Positions 1 to 12,010 of a stretch of 64,000 bases of DNA are shown here, in pieces. The notes beneath the pieces are model-generated. The model ran no database searches. It saw only the letters and a list, made by a program, of their open reading frames with translations, and was not told the origin of the DNA. A program made the position numbers and the translations under genes. Positions within the stretch are counted from its first letter, which is position 1. Every line of letters begins with the position of its first letter. Source of the DNA: Atopsyche davidsoni (taxonomy: Eukaryota > Arthropoda > Insecta > Trichoptera > Hydrobiosidae); assembly GCA_022113835.1 (NCBI GenBank), contig JAILWY010000003.1, positions 11,307,501 through 11,371,500 on the forward strand, given 5' to 3'.

Positions 1-1803
1 AAACGTTGATATGTAAATTTAATATAATATAAGTTACAAAATTAAGATATCGCGGTTTTTTATTTTAATTTCTATCTATAAAAACATGTCATATTTATAA
101 GATTAAATTTCTGATTACGGACATGAACAATATAACCACTTTCTCATTTTTTTAAACTCAAAAATTATAGCAGACATATAAATGTTATCAAAAACAAAAA
201 ATATTGTAATAACCTAAAACATAAAGTTTATATTAACTCTGATACACATTTTAAGGACAGTAAATTTATTATCAGTACACCTTAAAAAATTATATGAAAT
301 TTATATCTAAAGTTTTCTTTGTATGCAATATTTAACCGAGCGCTAAAATTAAGTTAAAAATAAATTTAGCTCTGTTTGTTTTTCAAAAATTAGTTTTTTA
401 AAATGTATAAAACTTTTATATACTTTAAGACTCAAGCTAACATTTTCTCATGTTGGTTTTTAACTCATAAAATGCACGTATTTTTATGCACAAGCAGCCG
501 GGTTCTTCAAGACTCACCATTCTCCATTAGAGGTGATGGTTTTCCAGATTATTTTTAAAGCTCACTTAGTTTTCGAAATGGATGCACTTTAGGAGCTTTC
601 TTACGCGCTTATTGTATGAAATAACATCTTAGTAAACACTGTACAAGGTAGGTAATGCTTTGAAAGGCTCAACCGAGTTCTGCTTTATTCGAAAGTAAAC
701 AACCAACAGACCTAGGATCCAAAAGCAAACAATGTATGGAAATTCATCCGCTTGTTTCGTTTATTTGTTTATTCAAAACAGGAAATTAAAATAATCGTAG
801 AGCTTGAAATGTAATGAAAATATTTACACGCAAATAAATAAATATATTATTCTTTGAATCAAAGTATTTTTATGTTACAATAATATTATTGCAATAAGCA
901 CGCTCTGTATTACAACTTGTGATAGACTGAATTCATTTTTGAACTGTGTTTAGTTATAATAAAAAAAATTTAAAAAAAAACATGGAATTTCAACAATTTG
1001 TTTTTGATGCTACGAGTTTTGGCAATATTCAAAATTACCATATTAAAAACTTTAAAACTTTTTTTTATATAACATATAATATTATAATATCACAACTACA
1101 TTATTTACAACAAGTAATGATAATTTGAAATATTAAAAGCAAAGTGTAGAAAAACCAGATGCTTTTGAATTATTAATTCGTGTATTATGATTTTTTTTTA
1201 AATATATTTTTTAAAGATTATAGAAAAAATATCAAAAAAGATCTTTCCTTTTTTTTCTACGTGATTGGTTTGATTTTTTTTGAAAGAGATTTTATTTGAT
1301 TTTAACAACTTAATTTGAAATATGTTTTATGCTTAATATTAATAGAAGGAATGAAGTTTAATGGTTGTATTATAAGCTATTAATATTAATACATAAAAAA
1401 TGGTATTTGATTGAAATATAATTAATAATATTTATTACCAATGTCAATTATTAAAACAACCAACAAAATAAAATAAAAGTATATATATTTTATAATCTTT
1501 AAAATAAATACGTTTTGTTTATTTTTAAAAACACCACAAATGATTATAATCCACTAAAAAAATAAAATCTTTATTGTTATTATAATAAACATTTTGCTTT
1601 TATTTTCTATGAATAAATGAGCTTTGATCGTACTGAAATTTGGTAAACTGAAAATCTGCTAGTTTAAAAAAATATTATTCATATATAAGTTCCCTTTTCT
1701 TTGAAATCGGTGTCACTAACAGGGTCCAATATGCATATAAAAAGAAAATTTCAATACTCGTTTAAGCCAAAGTGGACCTCAACCCTTTCCGGTCTGATAT
1801 AGG
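1..1803. other. AT-rich non-coding stretch
   Basis: Very AT-rich sequence with many A and T runs. I see no reading frame with coding character, no paired splice sites around an open frame and no recognisable repeat. A 60-codon open frame near 946 is low-complexity Asn/Lys/Phe/Ile text expected by chance in such DNA. Confidence 0.6.
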
Positions 1804-2153
1804 AGCAGGTGCAACTTGCATGAAATTCATAGTTAATATTCAATATTGTGGAAATCGCGAGGGAAAGACCTCATATTGTGAAGGTTTTCAGGAAAATGGA
1901 AAATAACACATTTGCAGGTTAGTGAACTCTGTTTCCATTCACACATATCACATTATGCAGAGCTATTATTTTGAGGTTTAATAATACCTTAGCGTTGATG
2001 TTTAGGTAGTTTTTTAAAACAACAAAGTAACATCAAAATAAGTATATAAAAGCACAGGTGCAACTTGCATGAAATTCAAATTCAATATTCAATATTGTGG
2101 CAACCGTCAGGTAAATACATCACATTGTAAAAGTTTTCAGGAAAAGAGAAAAA
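1804..2153 (+). repeat. Diverged direct duplication, about 100-bp unit
   Basis: A block beginning GCAGGTGCAACTTGCATGAA at about 1804 and running through a 'ggttttcagga' motif recurs about 249 bp downstream (about 2053-2153) with scattered substitutions. The two copies are in the same orientation and separated by unrelated AT-rich sequence. It may be a local tandem duplication or two adjacent insertions of one repeat. No protein coding is seen. Confidence 0.6.
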
Positions 2154-5100
2154 TGACATATTTCCTTTCAAAACATAAATCACAGTATAAAAAGTTTATT
2201 TTTTAATGTATTTTTAAGTAATTGATTAATTTATAACCACTAAATATCAAAACTGATCAAATCACCAAAAAAACTGATAGCAAATATGACAGATATAAAT
2301 AAAATTTTAAGAAACTATAATTAACATTTTTTTTTGAGAGCTAATAAGATTCTAAATAATACATTTAGATGTTCAATGTTTATTAATGCAACATAATCAA
2401 ATATAATTATAGTTAAATGAGATCTACTGGATAGTCATTAAAATATCTTTAGGCATTTCTATAATATTTTTTCATCACCCAATATTAATTGTAAAATATT
2501 ATTGAATTCGAAAAAATTTTTCCTCACAAGTAATTCATTGCACTGTTTGTCAAACCGTTCACTTTTCGTCGACCACAATGATTACGACATTCATATACGA
2601 GAAGGGGTGCATTTTAAATAATTAATTAGTAAAGCGTATGTATATACAACCCCTCCACCAGGCAGGTGTTTCTCTGATGACGTAATCAACAAAACTACCC
2701 CTAGGGGACTCGGCAATTTCACCCTCCATCGGCGTCTACGAGCTAAGGGCGGATAGACACTTCACCCTCGCTGCAGAGTTCCGGGAAACTGGCGTGAATA
2801 TCCTGATTGATAGAAGGCTGTATTGAAATTCGTTTAAGTGTCCTGATTTAGAAACCTCTCACTCAGAAGATAATAAGCTTTGGCTATTTGTGTTTAATGG
2901 TACAGTAAATTTGAAAATTTGTATTATGTTAATGAGCTTTTAAATGTTACTTTGAATTCTAAAAATAAACAAACGACTTATTTACAAACTTCTACGGTCT
3001 TTTATTGAATCAAATTTTATTCAGTACATAAATAGTTTAATTTATAATTTAAATTTTAGACAGGACATTTAAAAAATAGTTTTTTTAAACAAAGGTTTAT
3101 TGCCCTCAATAGTATTGCAATTATTGAAAATCTGTGAATTGTGTTCACCTTATTGTGGGTGGTCAATTTCTTGATGATAAGTCAAAGGCAGGTATTAATT
3201 TTCTAACGGAGGAAGGCTTTACATTCAGTGTCACGTGACATGTGTAGTGATTGGATAATTCTGAATATATTTTCCATCATTAGTGCAGACTAGACTACGC
3301 CTTTTAAGCACTCTCTGTCACGTTAAAACTGAAATTGATTTTCTCTGTGATTGAAATGTCACGAAAGCTAAAATAATGAAAAAACATTTTCACAAATAAA
3401 ACATATAAACGAAAAAACCCTACTTTATATATATTTTTAAAATACTTGACAAAATAAAGCACGAGGAGTTTTTTTTATTTCGCTTCTAATTTAAAATAGT
3501 AGTGACATTGTTTTAAATACTCTTACAACTTGCACTGGGAAATAAAATTATAAAAGTTAATCCCTTGATACTCATAATAAAAAATGTTGACTAACACAAC
3601 AATGAATTTTTTTTTAATTATTTACTTTCCATTTTTTTAAAACAATAACAATAAAATTTTCTTCTCGGGTCTTCTTTGCAAAAAAGAGTCATATTAATAA
3701 AAATGCTTTGTAAAATTTTTTAAATAAATTTATTATTTTTAACAGAAACCCACGACATGAATTCCTCGTAATTTATTGAAAATTTTAAAAGGCTTCGATA
3801 GGCTATTATGTTGAAGTTTCTTACTCTCCACCTTTTTCAAAACAAAAAAAAGACTCGCCATATTTCTATCGTCTCTTAACTGGATATCATTGAAAGGATC
3901 AAGGATCAAGATTTGATATAAAAATTTACTCATTGCTTTCACGATCTGAATAAAGCTTATTAAAATCTACAAGTAATCCTCTTTACTAACTAACTGTTAT
4001 AAAATTAACATAATAAATTGATTTAATTAACAAACGATTTTGAAAACTTTATAAAAATTGAATTACTTTAATTTAATTTTTTTACTATAAAAACAACCTT
4101 TAGCCTAGCCACAGACTAACATTAAATATCTTTGAAACAGACTAAAATATTAAATTACTTATACATATTTCTCGATTTTATGTTAATAATTCAGTACGTA
4201 ATTTTACGCAGTGTTTTGATTTTGATCTAAAATTTAATAACGTTGGCACAGAGAAATATAATCTAGTCTAAATTTACCTTCGTTAACTTATGGCTCTGCT
4301 ATCATGAATTATTAATACTGATGACATATGATAGTGATATCAGACGCGGATATGTGATATATCTTACATAAGCTATGTAAATATTATTTAAAGTAACATG
4401 AATAAATTTTCTGAGAAAAAAACTTGTAATGTGGAAATCCATTATTTTTTCAGGAATATATCAGATATCATATCATAATGTACTTTCAATAAATATTCTC
4501 GTAGTAATTAGTCAATATTAAAATCATAAATCACATTTTAATTGACTTCATAAATTCTCCGAAAGATCAATTACGAATAGAGTCTCTTTCAAATATCAAC
4601 TGCCTTCTATTGTTCTCTTCCCTTACGAAAGTGCGCCAAAGAATTTATGATTATTTTTTTATACGAATATAACCTTAAATTATAAAAAAAAAAAAATATT
4701 TCATTCGTTAAAAATAACATAGGAAACAAAAATGTATGGCACATGAAAATATTAATATTAATTATACTAAGAATAAAAATAAATTTAGACTTTGTTTAAA
4801 ATCAAAACATTCCCCAGTTTTAAGAAAACAAATTTATGTGCTATACATATCATGCCTTTATATTCAATGCATTGTTATCATCCTGTATGCAAATAGATCC
4901 TCATATTAGCGAATATGTAAATGTAAGACTGAAATCCAGTCACCTGATTGGTTAATGGATTGAATTATAATTTCAATTACCCAATCAAACGTTGCTGATT
5001 CGAGAGACAAAGCACACGGTCTACGTCTTCGGCATCAAGTTTCTGAGCCAATAATTTTGGAATCGAAAATACATGTTAATATAATTTAACCACAACAAAA

Positions 5101-5383
5101 ATAATCAAGGTTAAATGTTATAAATTTGGTTTAACTGATGATTGATAGTGTGCATGTTTGTGTGTATGTGTGTATGTGTATGGAAGTATTGTTGTTATTT
5201 ATGGTATTTCATTAATGCGTGTTTCCTGAAATACTTCCAATAACAATAATAACTTTGATAATAGTTCCGGGAAGTACAATGGAAGGACTCTTGGTAGAAA
5301 TTGATTGAATCGCCACTACAAGGACGAGTGCCCCGCTGCGCTCCATACATACTTCATTATTGGTAATTATTTGCATTGACCGG
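2154..5383. other. Non-coding, with GC-rich island at about 2645-2830
   Basis: Mostly AT-rich sequence. The island at about 2645-2830 is clearly richer in G+C and CpG than its surroundings but has no sustained open frame. Nothing else is recognisable apart from a short TG-rich tract near 5150. The 67-codon minus-strand frame at 3739-3942 has no family resemblance and no splice context. Confidence 0.5.
5149..5183. repeat. TG-rich microsatellite
   Basis: Imperfect (TG)n / TGTATG repeats over about 35 bp. Confidence 0.8.
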
Positions 5384-5397
5384 GTTGCCATGGCGAC
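5384..5397. promoter_or_regulatory. X-box-like palindrome (possible RFX site)
   Basis: GTTGCCATGGCGAC differs by one base from the palindromic X-box form GTTGCCATGGCAAC bound by RFX factors. An octamer-like ATTTGCAT lies about 15 bases upstream. Both sit in a GC-rich non-coding island (about 5255-5600). Binding is an inference from motif similarity only. Confidence 0.3.
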
Positions 5398-5399
5398 AC

Positions 5400-6604
5400 A
5401 TCTCGCCTGGCTGGAGAGCCTCTCGCCTCGATTCCGTGACTATTGACGACAATGCCTCTATTGTTCTGTATGCGTAGAACTGTACGTCAAATACTAACGT
5501 TTGAGGGGAACAAATTCGATGGCAAAATTCCCTTTATGGCCACCCCTGAGGTTCAATTGCCGTATAGGTCGGTTTCATGCTGGAGGTGTTTTAAAATATT
5601 ACATTACCTTAACCATGCAAAAATAACAGGAATTCACTAAATTTATATTTATACAAGGTTTTATTTGTCTTACAACATCACTTAAGCTGTTTTGTTGATT
5701 CCAATGACATGAGAAACGATTTGTTAAAATGTCATTGCCCAGGCATTTTACAGGTAATTTATTATAAAAAATTAGTTTCTTAGGTTTTCGCTACAATTTA
5801 GCAAAATATTGGGTATTTTTTCACCACTCAATTTAAAAAGGTATTCGCGGTGAGTTGGTTGTAAACACCGCAACTGAGATATAACACAACTTTTACACTG
5901 CGAGTATACCCTATTAATATTTATTAACCTTCCGGAAAAATGGATCGGATTCAGAGGGTTTCGTTTGGTATTACGTGATGGAGTTTCAGATCAAATTTAT
6001 TAAATCGTAGGCACCCTCGACCATACGGGCGTATCAGGGTATACTCTATGGTGAATTTAGTTACGGCAGAGGAGTATTGTGTAGTCTATGGTTTCCGGTT
6101 CCCTGCGGCTGCTCTGATGAGGCACTCTGTCTCGATATTACTTCATTGTCTCTGCTTGCTTGCAATATAAACATAACCATACGTAGAATATGCAATTTAA
6201 TTATATAAAGCAAATATTGTTTTAAATGAATTTATTTTTAAATATTCATAATTTATATAGTTTAATTATTATTATGTATATAGCTCAAATATCTATAAAA
6301 TTATTTTGAGTTCTTTTCGAGAAAAAGTTCATTACCAAAATAATTTGAAATCTGCTTGTTTTGCAATATAATAATACCTATAATGATTCGTGAAAGAAAT
6401 GACGTTTATACCACCCATGAACCAGTAATGGTTTAAAACATTAAATATAACAAAGTACCTTGTTTTAAATAAAAATTGGTTATATTTGTTGTGTTTTTGT
6501 AACAAAGAATCTTATAAATTCTGAAATTCACTTTTTAACCTGAAATTACTCAAACATTTTTGTTATATTTATATTAGAAATATTTTTAGTCACAGTTATT
6601 TTTA
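5400..6604. other. Non-coding, no recognised element
   Basis: The GC-richer island continues to about 5600, then AT-rich sequence with another GC-richer patch at about 5930-6150. A 65-codon plus-strand frame at 5443-5640 has no recognisable domain and no splice context, so I do not call it a gene. Confidence 0.45.
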
Positions 6605-6755
6605 TTGATTCTCTTCTTCATCATGTGCTTTTCCACAGAGGAGGTTGGCGATCCTTTCACTGAGCATATACCCATGCTGAGCCAAAGTTCGTAGTTTTTG
6701 TAAGGGGAAAATAATGTGTTGGGTCCCCGAGATCTTCTACATTGATTTTATATCT
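6605..6755 (-). repeat. LINE 3'-end-like repeat, copy A
   Basis: Read on the minus strand, this encodes a short tail, LAQHGYMLSERIANLL, followed by an acidic stretch. It resembles the end of insect endonuclease/reverse-transcriptase proteins, which commonly finish in a '(E)xVANL' motif. The same block recurs at about 16.3, 19.5 and 32.3 kb, so it is a dispersed repeat. No RT or endonuclease domain is present. The LINE assignment rests on the tail motif and the clearer LINE tail at 59.4 kb. Confidence 0.55.
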
Positions 6756-7220
6756 AATTTAAAACACTGAGGTAAAAATAAAGTTTTATTCAAATTTTAA
6801 TAGGACAGATACTTGTAGCGTTTTATTTGCATTAACACATTGGTTCAAATCACTTGTTATACATGGTTTTTCAACTGGCAAAGTGACGCGTCACACATCT
6901 ATTAAGGCATTGTAACAACATTGAACGGGCGTCATTGAGACGTTGCAAACAATCGGCCGGCGCCCATTGTTATTACAGGCTGATTGTAATTAATACGCCC
7001 CGAGAGGCAGAGCTGTGACGGATTAATCAACTCATATGTTAATGTTACTATCGCCTGTTTGTACAATTGGAAGTCAATACGAAGGACTCCATCCATGTGG
7101 AAGGTTTGCACTCTGCTGAATGCTGTGACGCAGATTCTGCCGCTCGAATGAATATGAGAGTAAATGAATTTATACACAAGAAAACATATCGCAGAATACA
7201 GATTCAACTGTATTGTTAAC

Positions 7221-7425
7221 TTACTAATATGATCAGGCATATTTCTTCACATGTGATTCAAAGAAACTCTCAGAAAAATATCATCGTGACTTGTGTAGGA
7301 TGATATTTTTCTGAGAGTTTCTTTGAATCATTTTCAATGTGCCTAATCATATTAGTAATATAAGCCTGTAAAGGTAATTAAAACGCACTTGATTGACGTT
7401 CAATCCACAAAATAGACATGTGTAT
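7221..7425 (+). mobile_element. Foldback element, copy A
   Basis: Inverted repeat with a perfect 32-bp inner stem (7254-7285 pairing with 7299-7330) inside longer arms that begin TTACTAATATGAT and end in its complement at about 7360. A tail of about 65 bp, rich in 'attgacgttcaatcc', follows on one side only and is shared by the other copies. No coding capacity. This is the deleted form, with only a few bases between the arms. A 102-codon minus-strand frame overlapping the region is incidental. Confidence 0.85.
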
Positions 7426-10400
7426 TGTTAATACCACTTTGTTTATGCTTTTTCTTTGTCTATCAAGTCTGGAGATAAACATAAATTTAAAAAAATGTAA
7501 TTTTTACGTTAAAGCTTTACTTAGATTGAATTTGGGACTCCTTAGACAGCAAGCAAGCAAGTTAGATACTGAACTCTGAAAGGGTTAAGTTTTATACAAG
7601 CAATTATATCAAATCAATATTACGTTTTAAATATAAATTTAATTACAAAGTTTAACAAATAAGTTGCAGGATTAAAATAAGCGTTATTAAGCAATCAACA
7701 CTTCAGAGCAAGACTTGTATAATTTGCAGTACTAGACAATCGCGATCACGAATAAAGGTTTGTGTTATATCTAAACCTTTATATAAAACGTTTTTAATAT
7801 TAAAAAAAATACACGTAGACTATGCATGAGAACCTGAAGTTGCTTGCAATTACTGGGACATTTTCTTTCAGGCGCAACAACTGAATAATATTTATGGCGA
7901 GGACGCTAACGTAAGCCTTCAGCGAGGCTCCAGAGGGCTCGAGTACTTGGAACGACTTGAGAGTGCTCAGCACTTAGTGTGTCGTCACTGTATATATTGG
8001 CACAATATTCGTCTTCGAATATATATACCAAAGAAAATGATTAAATATTTAATAAATTGTACTAAGTGTACCCGAAGGTGTATCTGAGTAATCAATTTAC
8101 ACGTGAAAAGATGAAAAAAATATTTTTATCTTAGGTGTCTTTTATAATTGGATATGGCGTAATTATTAATAATAACTTTATTCAGGTTCTATATAAAGTT
8201 ATATAAAAAATACTTGCATGATATAAAATTTATTTAGAAATAATAAGAGTAGCATTGTTTCCACACTTGCACTTGCTCGGCCAAATTTGTATGAAGAAAT
8301 TTGTATGAAGTAATGTGGCCTAAAAAATGAACCGCTTAGTTGAATTTAATATGAACGATACTTATAAGTATTGTTATTAATTTTTCAAGATTTGTATAAT
8401 TTTAATCGAAAAATCTTTTTTCACAATCAAATATCCACTTTGCCGAAGTCCCCGCGGCGTTTTTCTCCCTCAGTCTAGGGGTGGTCTACAATATCGTCTC
8501 GGCCGTACAAAAGAGTGTAAAGACTGTTGTCTTTCGATTAATATTAAATTTGATTCGGGGGAGGTGGGGTGACCACGTGACCGGCCACCCCGGGGGACGA
8601 AACTTCTCCATTATATCGGGGGAGGAGATAATTTGCGAGATTGAGGGACTATGACCTATGAGAATAATTAATGCGATTCGGTAGCAAAAGTTATTTTTCT
8701 CGTCGTGATTGATTATTTCCAGGAGTTTTGATTTGATTTTGATAAAAGGATACCTACTCGAGAATAAAATTAATTACAGCGGAACTTGTTTCTGGAGGTG
8801 TCCGTGTTGTGTCGCGTACAATAAAAAAATACACGGGTAAATAATATGAAGAAGATTTATTTTTACTGTAATATTGAGAGATCTGAACGTTTTTGGTACT
8901 TAATGTGATATTTCTAAGATATCTTATAGTAATCAAATTATCTAGTTTGAAATCCTAAATGAAAAAGAACTACATCAATTGTGAAATGCTGTTTTTATAT
9001 ATTTAAAATAAAAAATAAGGCAGCTGTATCATATTTTAATACAATGCTTTGAATCCAGTTCATTAAAGATATTTTTATGAACGACACAAAGTTAGTTTTG
9101 AACTAGTAGTTACAATTTTGTATGAAAACTCCATTTCAATATTCACATATAATTTATAAATTAAACATCTCGTTAAAATTTATTTATAAACTGAAAAATA
9201 GCAAAATACAGTTTTTTTTAATATCATGCAATAAAAATAACAATTGAAAGGTAGTTTAATTAAAAAGGTTTTTAAAAGATGTTAAACAGATTTCTTTTAA
9301 GCCAAACTATTGACTTTTGGTTAGAGTCTCCACCTAACGCTACTGAGAAAAATATTTTCAAGCAGGGACTTTTGATAATATTGTTCTATAATTAAGAGCT
9401 GACTGCAGAGGGACGCTTGTAAAAGAAGAACAAAACCAAACCAGGGGCGGTACGCAAAATAAATATTGGCGAGATCTTTACTTGTTCGTTTTTCCCATGA
9501 AATATTTTTCATTCTTTTGCAGGAAAATTAATTGACAAATTCTAGAGTAAAAAGTAATTCATATTTGATAATAACATATCATGATTTATTGTAAAAATAT
9601 ATAATAGTTTTTTGGTGAATGTATCTTAGTTTAGATTATTTTTATTTTTAAAATATATATTATTTTTAACAGTTACAATCTTTATACTAAATATAAATTT
9701 AGGGATGATTTTTTTTTTAAAACCACAGTTAGAGTTTTTGTGGCATTCTCCTTCTACGAAGACTGATATTTCTGCATCTTAGGATAATAATTCTTCCAAG
9801 TGTTCTTTTGGTTTACGTAATGAATAATCTTATAATTTTGTTTTGATCACATTTTTATAACGGATAGCCTTTATTGTAGAAAAAACTTCAGGAATTTAAA
9901 TAACGTAAATACTGACTTCCAAGTAAGAAAATAAACGCAAAATAAATATTTGAATGAAATGCGATGTTATTTTTTATTAAAAAAACTCCACTCCTAAGGC
10001 TTTGTAAATATCCAAAAGAAAAAATCGTTTGAAAGATAAGCTTTATTAATTCTAATAATATACCGACGTTTTTGAAATGTTTTAAATATATTTTTTTAGT
10101 GAAGCCTCATCGATAGTCAACCTGTTCCTGTTAATTATTTTCTAGTTGATAACTTAAAATTCATTTTATAAGAACACAAAAAGCTATATGTAGTGCCTAG
10201 AAAATATAGTAATGAATACCTTTTACAAAATATTTGCTCTGAAATGTTTTTCTATTATAATTTTAATAGACTTTTGCTTAATAAACAGGCGTTGTCTTTG
10301 ACAGGTTAGTGTAATGACCTGACGTGAGAAACAATCTGTTGTTAAGGCTTCTTGTGTAACAGTCAGGGCTTCACAGGAACACAAGTTCAGGTTTAATGAG

Positions 10401-11308
10401 ACAAGAAGAGTCTCAGAGGTCGTTGTGCATAAAGAAAATAAAAATAAATACTTTAAACAATTTCAAGCTAATAAAAAAATAAAAATTATTAATATTGTAA
10501 TTTCTGAGCAGGTCTTGCAATGCATAAGGTTTAAAAAATTGCGTGCTATGTTTTGAATGAAAGAAATATTAAAAAAAAATATTTAACCAATTTTATTTAT
10601 TAATAATTTATAAATTTTATATATAACCCAAAATGTAGCAATGCTTGATTATGTAATGCTCTTATTGTAAAAGCCTTGGAAAAGTTAAAATACTCATAAA
10701 CAAAAGTGGTTGTAGTCTTCAAATCGATTAATTGTTCATATGTACTTTTTTTTTTCATATTTATATATAGTTTCATTTCGTCTAATATTCCAGAAATAAA
10801 ATAATAAAACGTATTTTTATATAATACGTTAAAATAACATAATATTTTTAAGTGAATTGCCCTAAATATACAACAAATATATACCATATAAGTGATATTT
10901 GCTGACATGGTAAAATAAAATTATAAATATAAAAAAAACTTTTTTTAGTAAATATGAGATGCGCATTTTTTTCATCGGAAGTAAATAACATTTCTGATGC
11001 TTGTATAAACATAAAATTCTAAGAAAGCTTGTTTTCAATATTTTCTTGAAATGATATCAATATTTGCATAAAAATTGAGAACAGATTATCATGAAAACAA
11101 AAAAAAAATAGACACTTATAAAATAAAAATACTTTACAAAAATGCGAAAATTCGTACGAGATAAGAGCATCCCTCGTAAAGTTTTTATTAAGTATTTTCT
11201 TCCGAAAGCGGGGCCCACCTGAGACCCGAGTAAGTGATACAAAAACGATACTTTGTTGAACTATCCGCAGCAAGTAACTTTTGCCACACCAAGTGGGTAG
11301 TCCTACGT
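7426..11308. other. Non-coding, with GC-rich islands at about 7860-8000 and 8440-8660
   Basis: Two CpG-containing islands sit in AT-rich sequence. The second holds GGGGTG...CACCCC inverted arms around a CACGTG E-box (8574-8579). The remainder is AT-rich. The open frames at 9321-9512, 10600-10908 and 11019-11273 show no recognisable family and no splice context. Confidence 0.45.
8574..8579. promoter_or_regulatory. Palindromic E-box in GC-rich inverted repeat
   Basis: CACGTG, the bHLH-binding palindrome, lies between GGGGTG and CACCCC arms in a GC-rich island of otherwise AT-rich DNA. Function is inferred from the motif only. Confidence 0.2.
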
Positions 11309-11378
11309 TATATCTGAAGGGTGGGCGCTGAAAAACTTACCCCCTCCGAAAGTTGTAAGGGTGCCGAACTCAGATATA
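11309..11378. other. Stem-loop, 70 nt
   Basis: TATATCTGA (11309-11317) is the perfect reverse complement of TCAGATATA (11370-11378). The GC-richer interior can form a second short stem (CTTAC with GTAAG). It could be a structured RNA or a small DNA foldback. No second copy was found in this window. Confidence 0.4.
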
Positions 11379-11582
11379 GCGCCGCACAAGTATTAAACGG
11401 ACGTGAGCATCGGAAAAATGACTGTATGTGATGACAGCAAAATGCTAATCGATATAAACAGTCTCAAAAAGCATTTAACGTTAAAACGATCGAGATTATT
11501 TTGATGAAGCTTTTGACTATATTATTGATTTTTGTGAAGACCGTCTCACAGTAGGTACGATTTTTGACTATACAGGTTTGAT

Positions 11583-12010
11583 TGATTGATAATGATTAAG
11601 TACATTTTTTAAAATATTGAAAACTGATAAAAGAAACTCTTTCGACGAATCACTAGTACTAAGCAAGAATTTTGCACAATCATATCCTATAAATGAAACA
11701 ACGTACTTATTATACCAATTAAATATTGTGTGACTTGCAATACTAGACTTTTGACACAAAGCACTGAGTGAAGTATTTAAATCCGATCTGGATATTATTT
11801 TTTTAATGTCTATTTAATTAAGCCAATACACGCACTTGCTAATATATTATTGATTTTTGTGATTCGTTGGTATAATTGGTAATGCACCAACCATGTAAGC
11901 TTGGGGGTGTGGGTTCAAATCCCACACAAATCACGATTATTTGAGTTTGTGAGTTTATGAGTTTCTTTAATCAATTTTCAATATTTGAAAAAATGTACTT
12001 AATCATTATC
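11583..12010 (+). mobile_element. Foldback element with internal tRNA-like sequence, divergent copy
   Basis: The left arm (about 11583-11639) and right arm (about 11959-12010) are inverted copies with about four mismatches over 52 bp. Between them lies a tRNA-like segment (11859-11934). The right side, from 'tcacgattat' through 'gagtttcttta' to the TAATCATTAT end, parallels the 58.5-kb foldback element, so I place this as an old member of the same family. A 20-bp direct repeat (11518-11537 and 11843-11862) brackets the left half. The open frame at 11957-12172 overlaps the arm and is not a gene. Confidence 0.65.
11859..11934 (+). pseudogene. tRNA-Thr(UGU)-like sequence
   Basis: A 76-nt segment with tRNA hallmarks: an A-box-like 'tggtataattggtaatgc', an anticodon-arm-like CCAACCATGTAAGCTTGG with TGT in the anticodon position, and a perfect T-arm (GTGGG, TTCAAAT, CCCAC) containing the B box GGTTCAAATCC. 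The ends GTGATT and AATCAC can pair, but the arm spacing is not canonical and the anticodon stem has a mismatch. It lies inside a mobile foldback element, so it is most likely a tRNA-derived repeat rather than a working tRNA gene. Confidence 0.55.

Noticed and set aside
10600..10908. 102-codon minus-strand frame
   Set aside because: AT-rich composition with Tyr/Ile/Phe/Lys text, no domain and no splice signals. Expected in long AT-rich DNA with few stops in one phase.
11859..11934. Functional tRNA-Thr gene
   Set aside because: T-arm and boxes are good, but the anticodon stem is mismatched, acceptor spacing is irregular, and the sequence sits inside a repeated foldback element.
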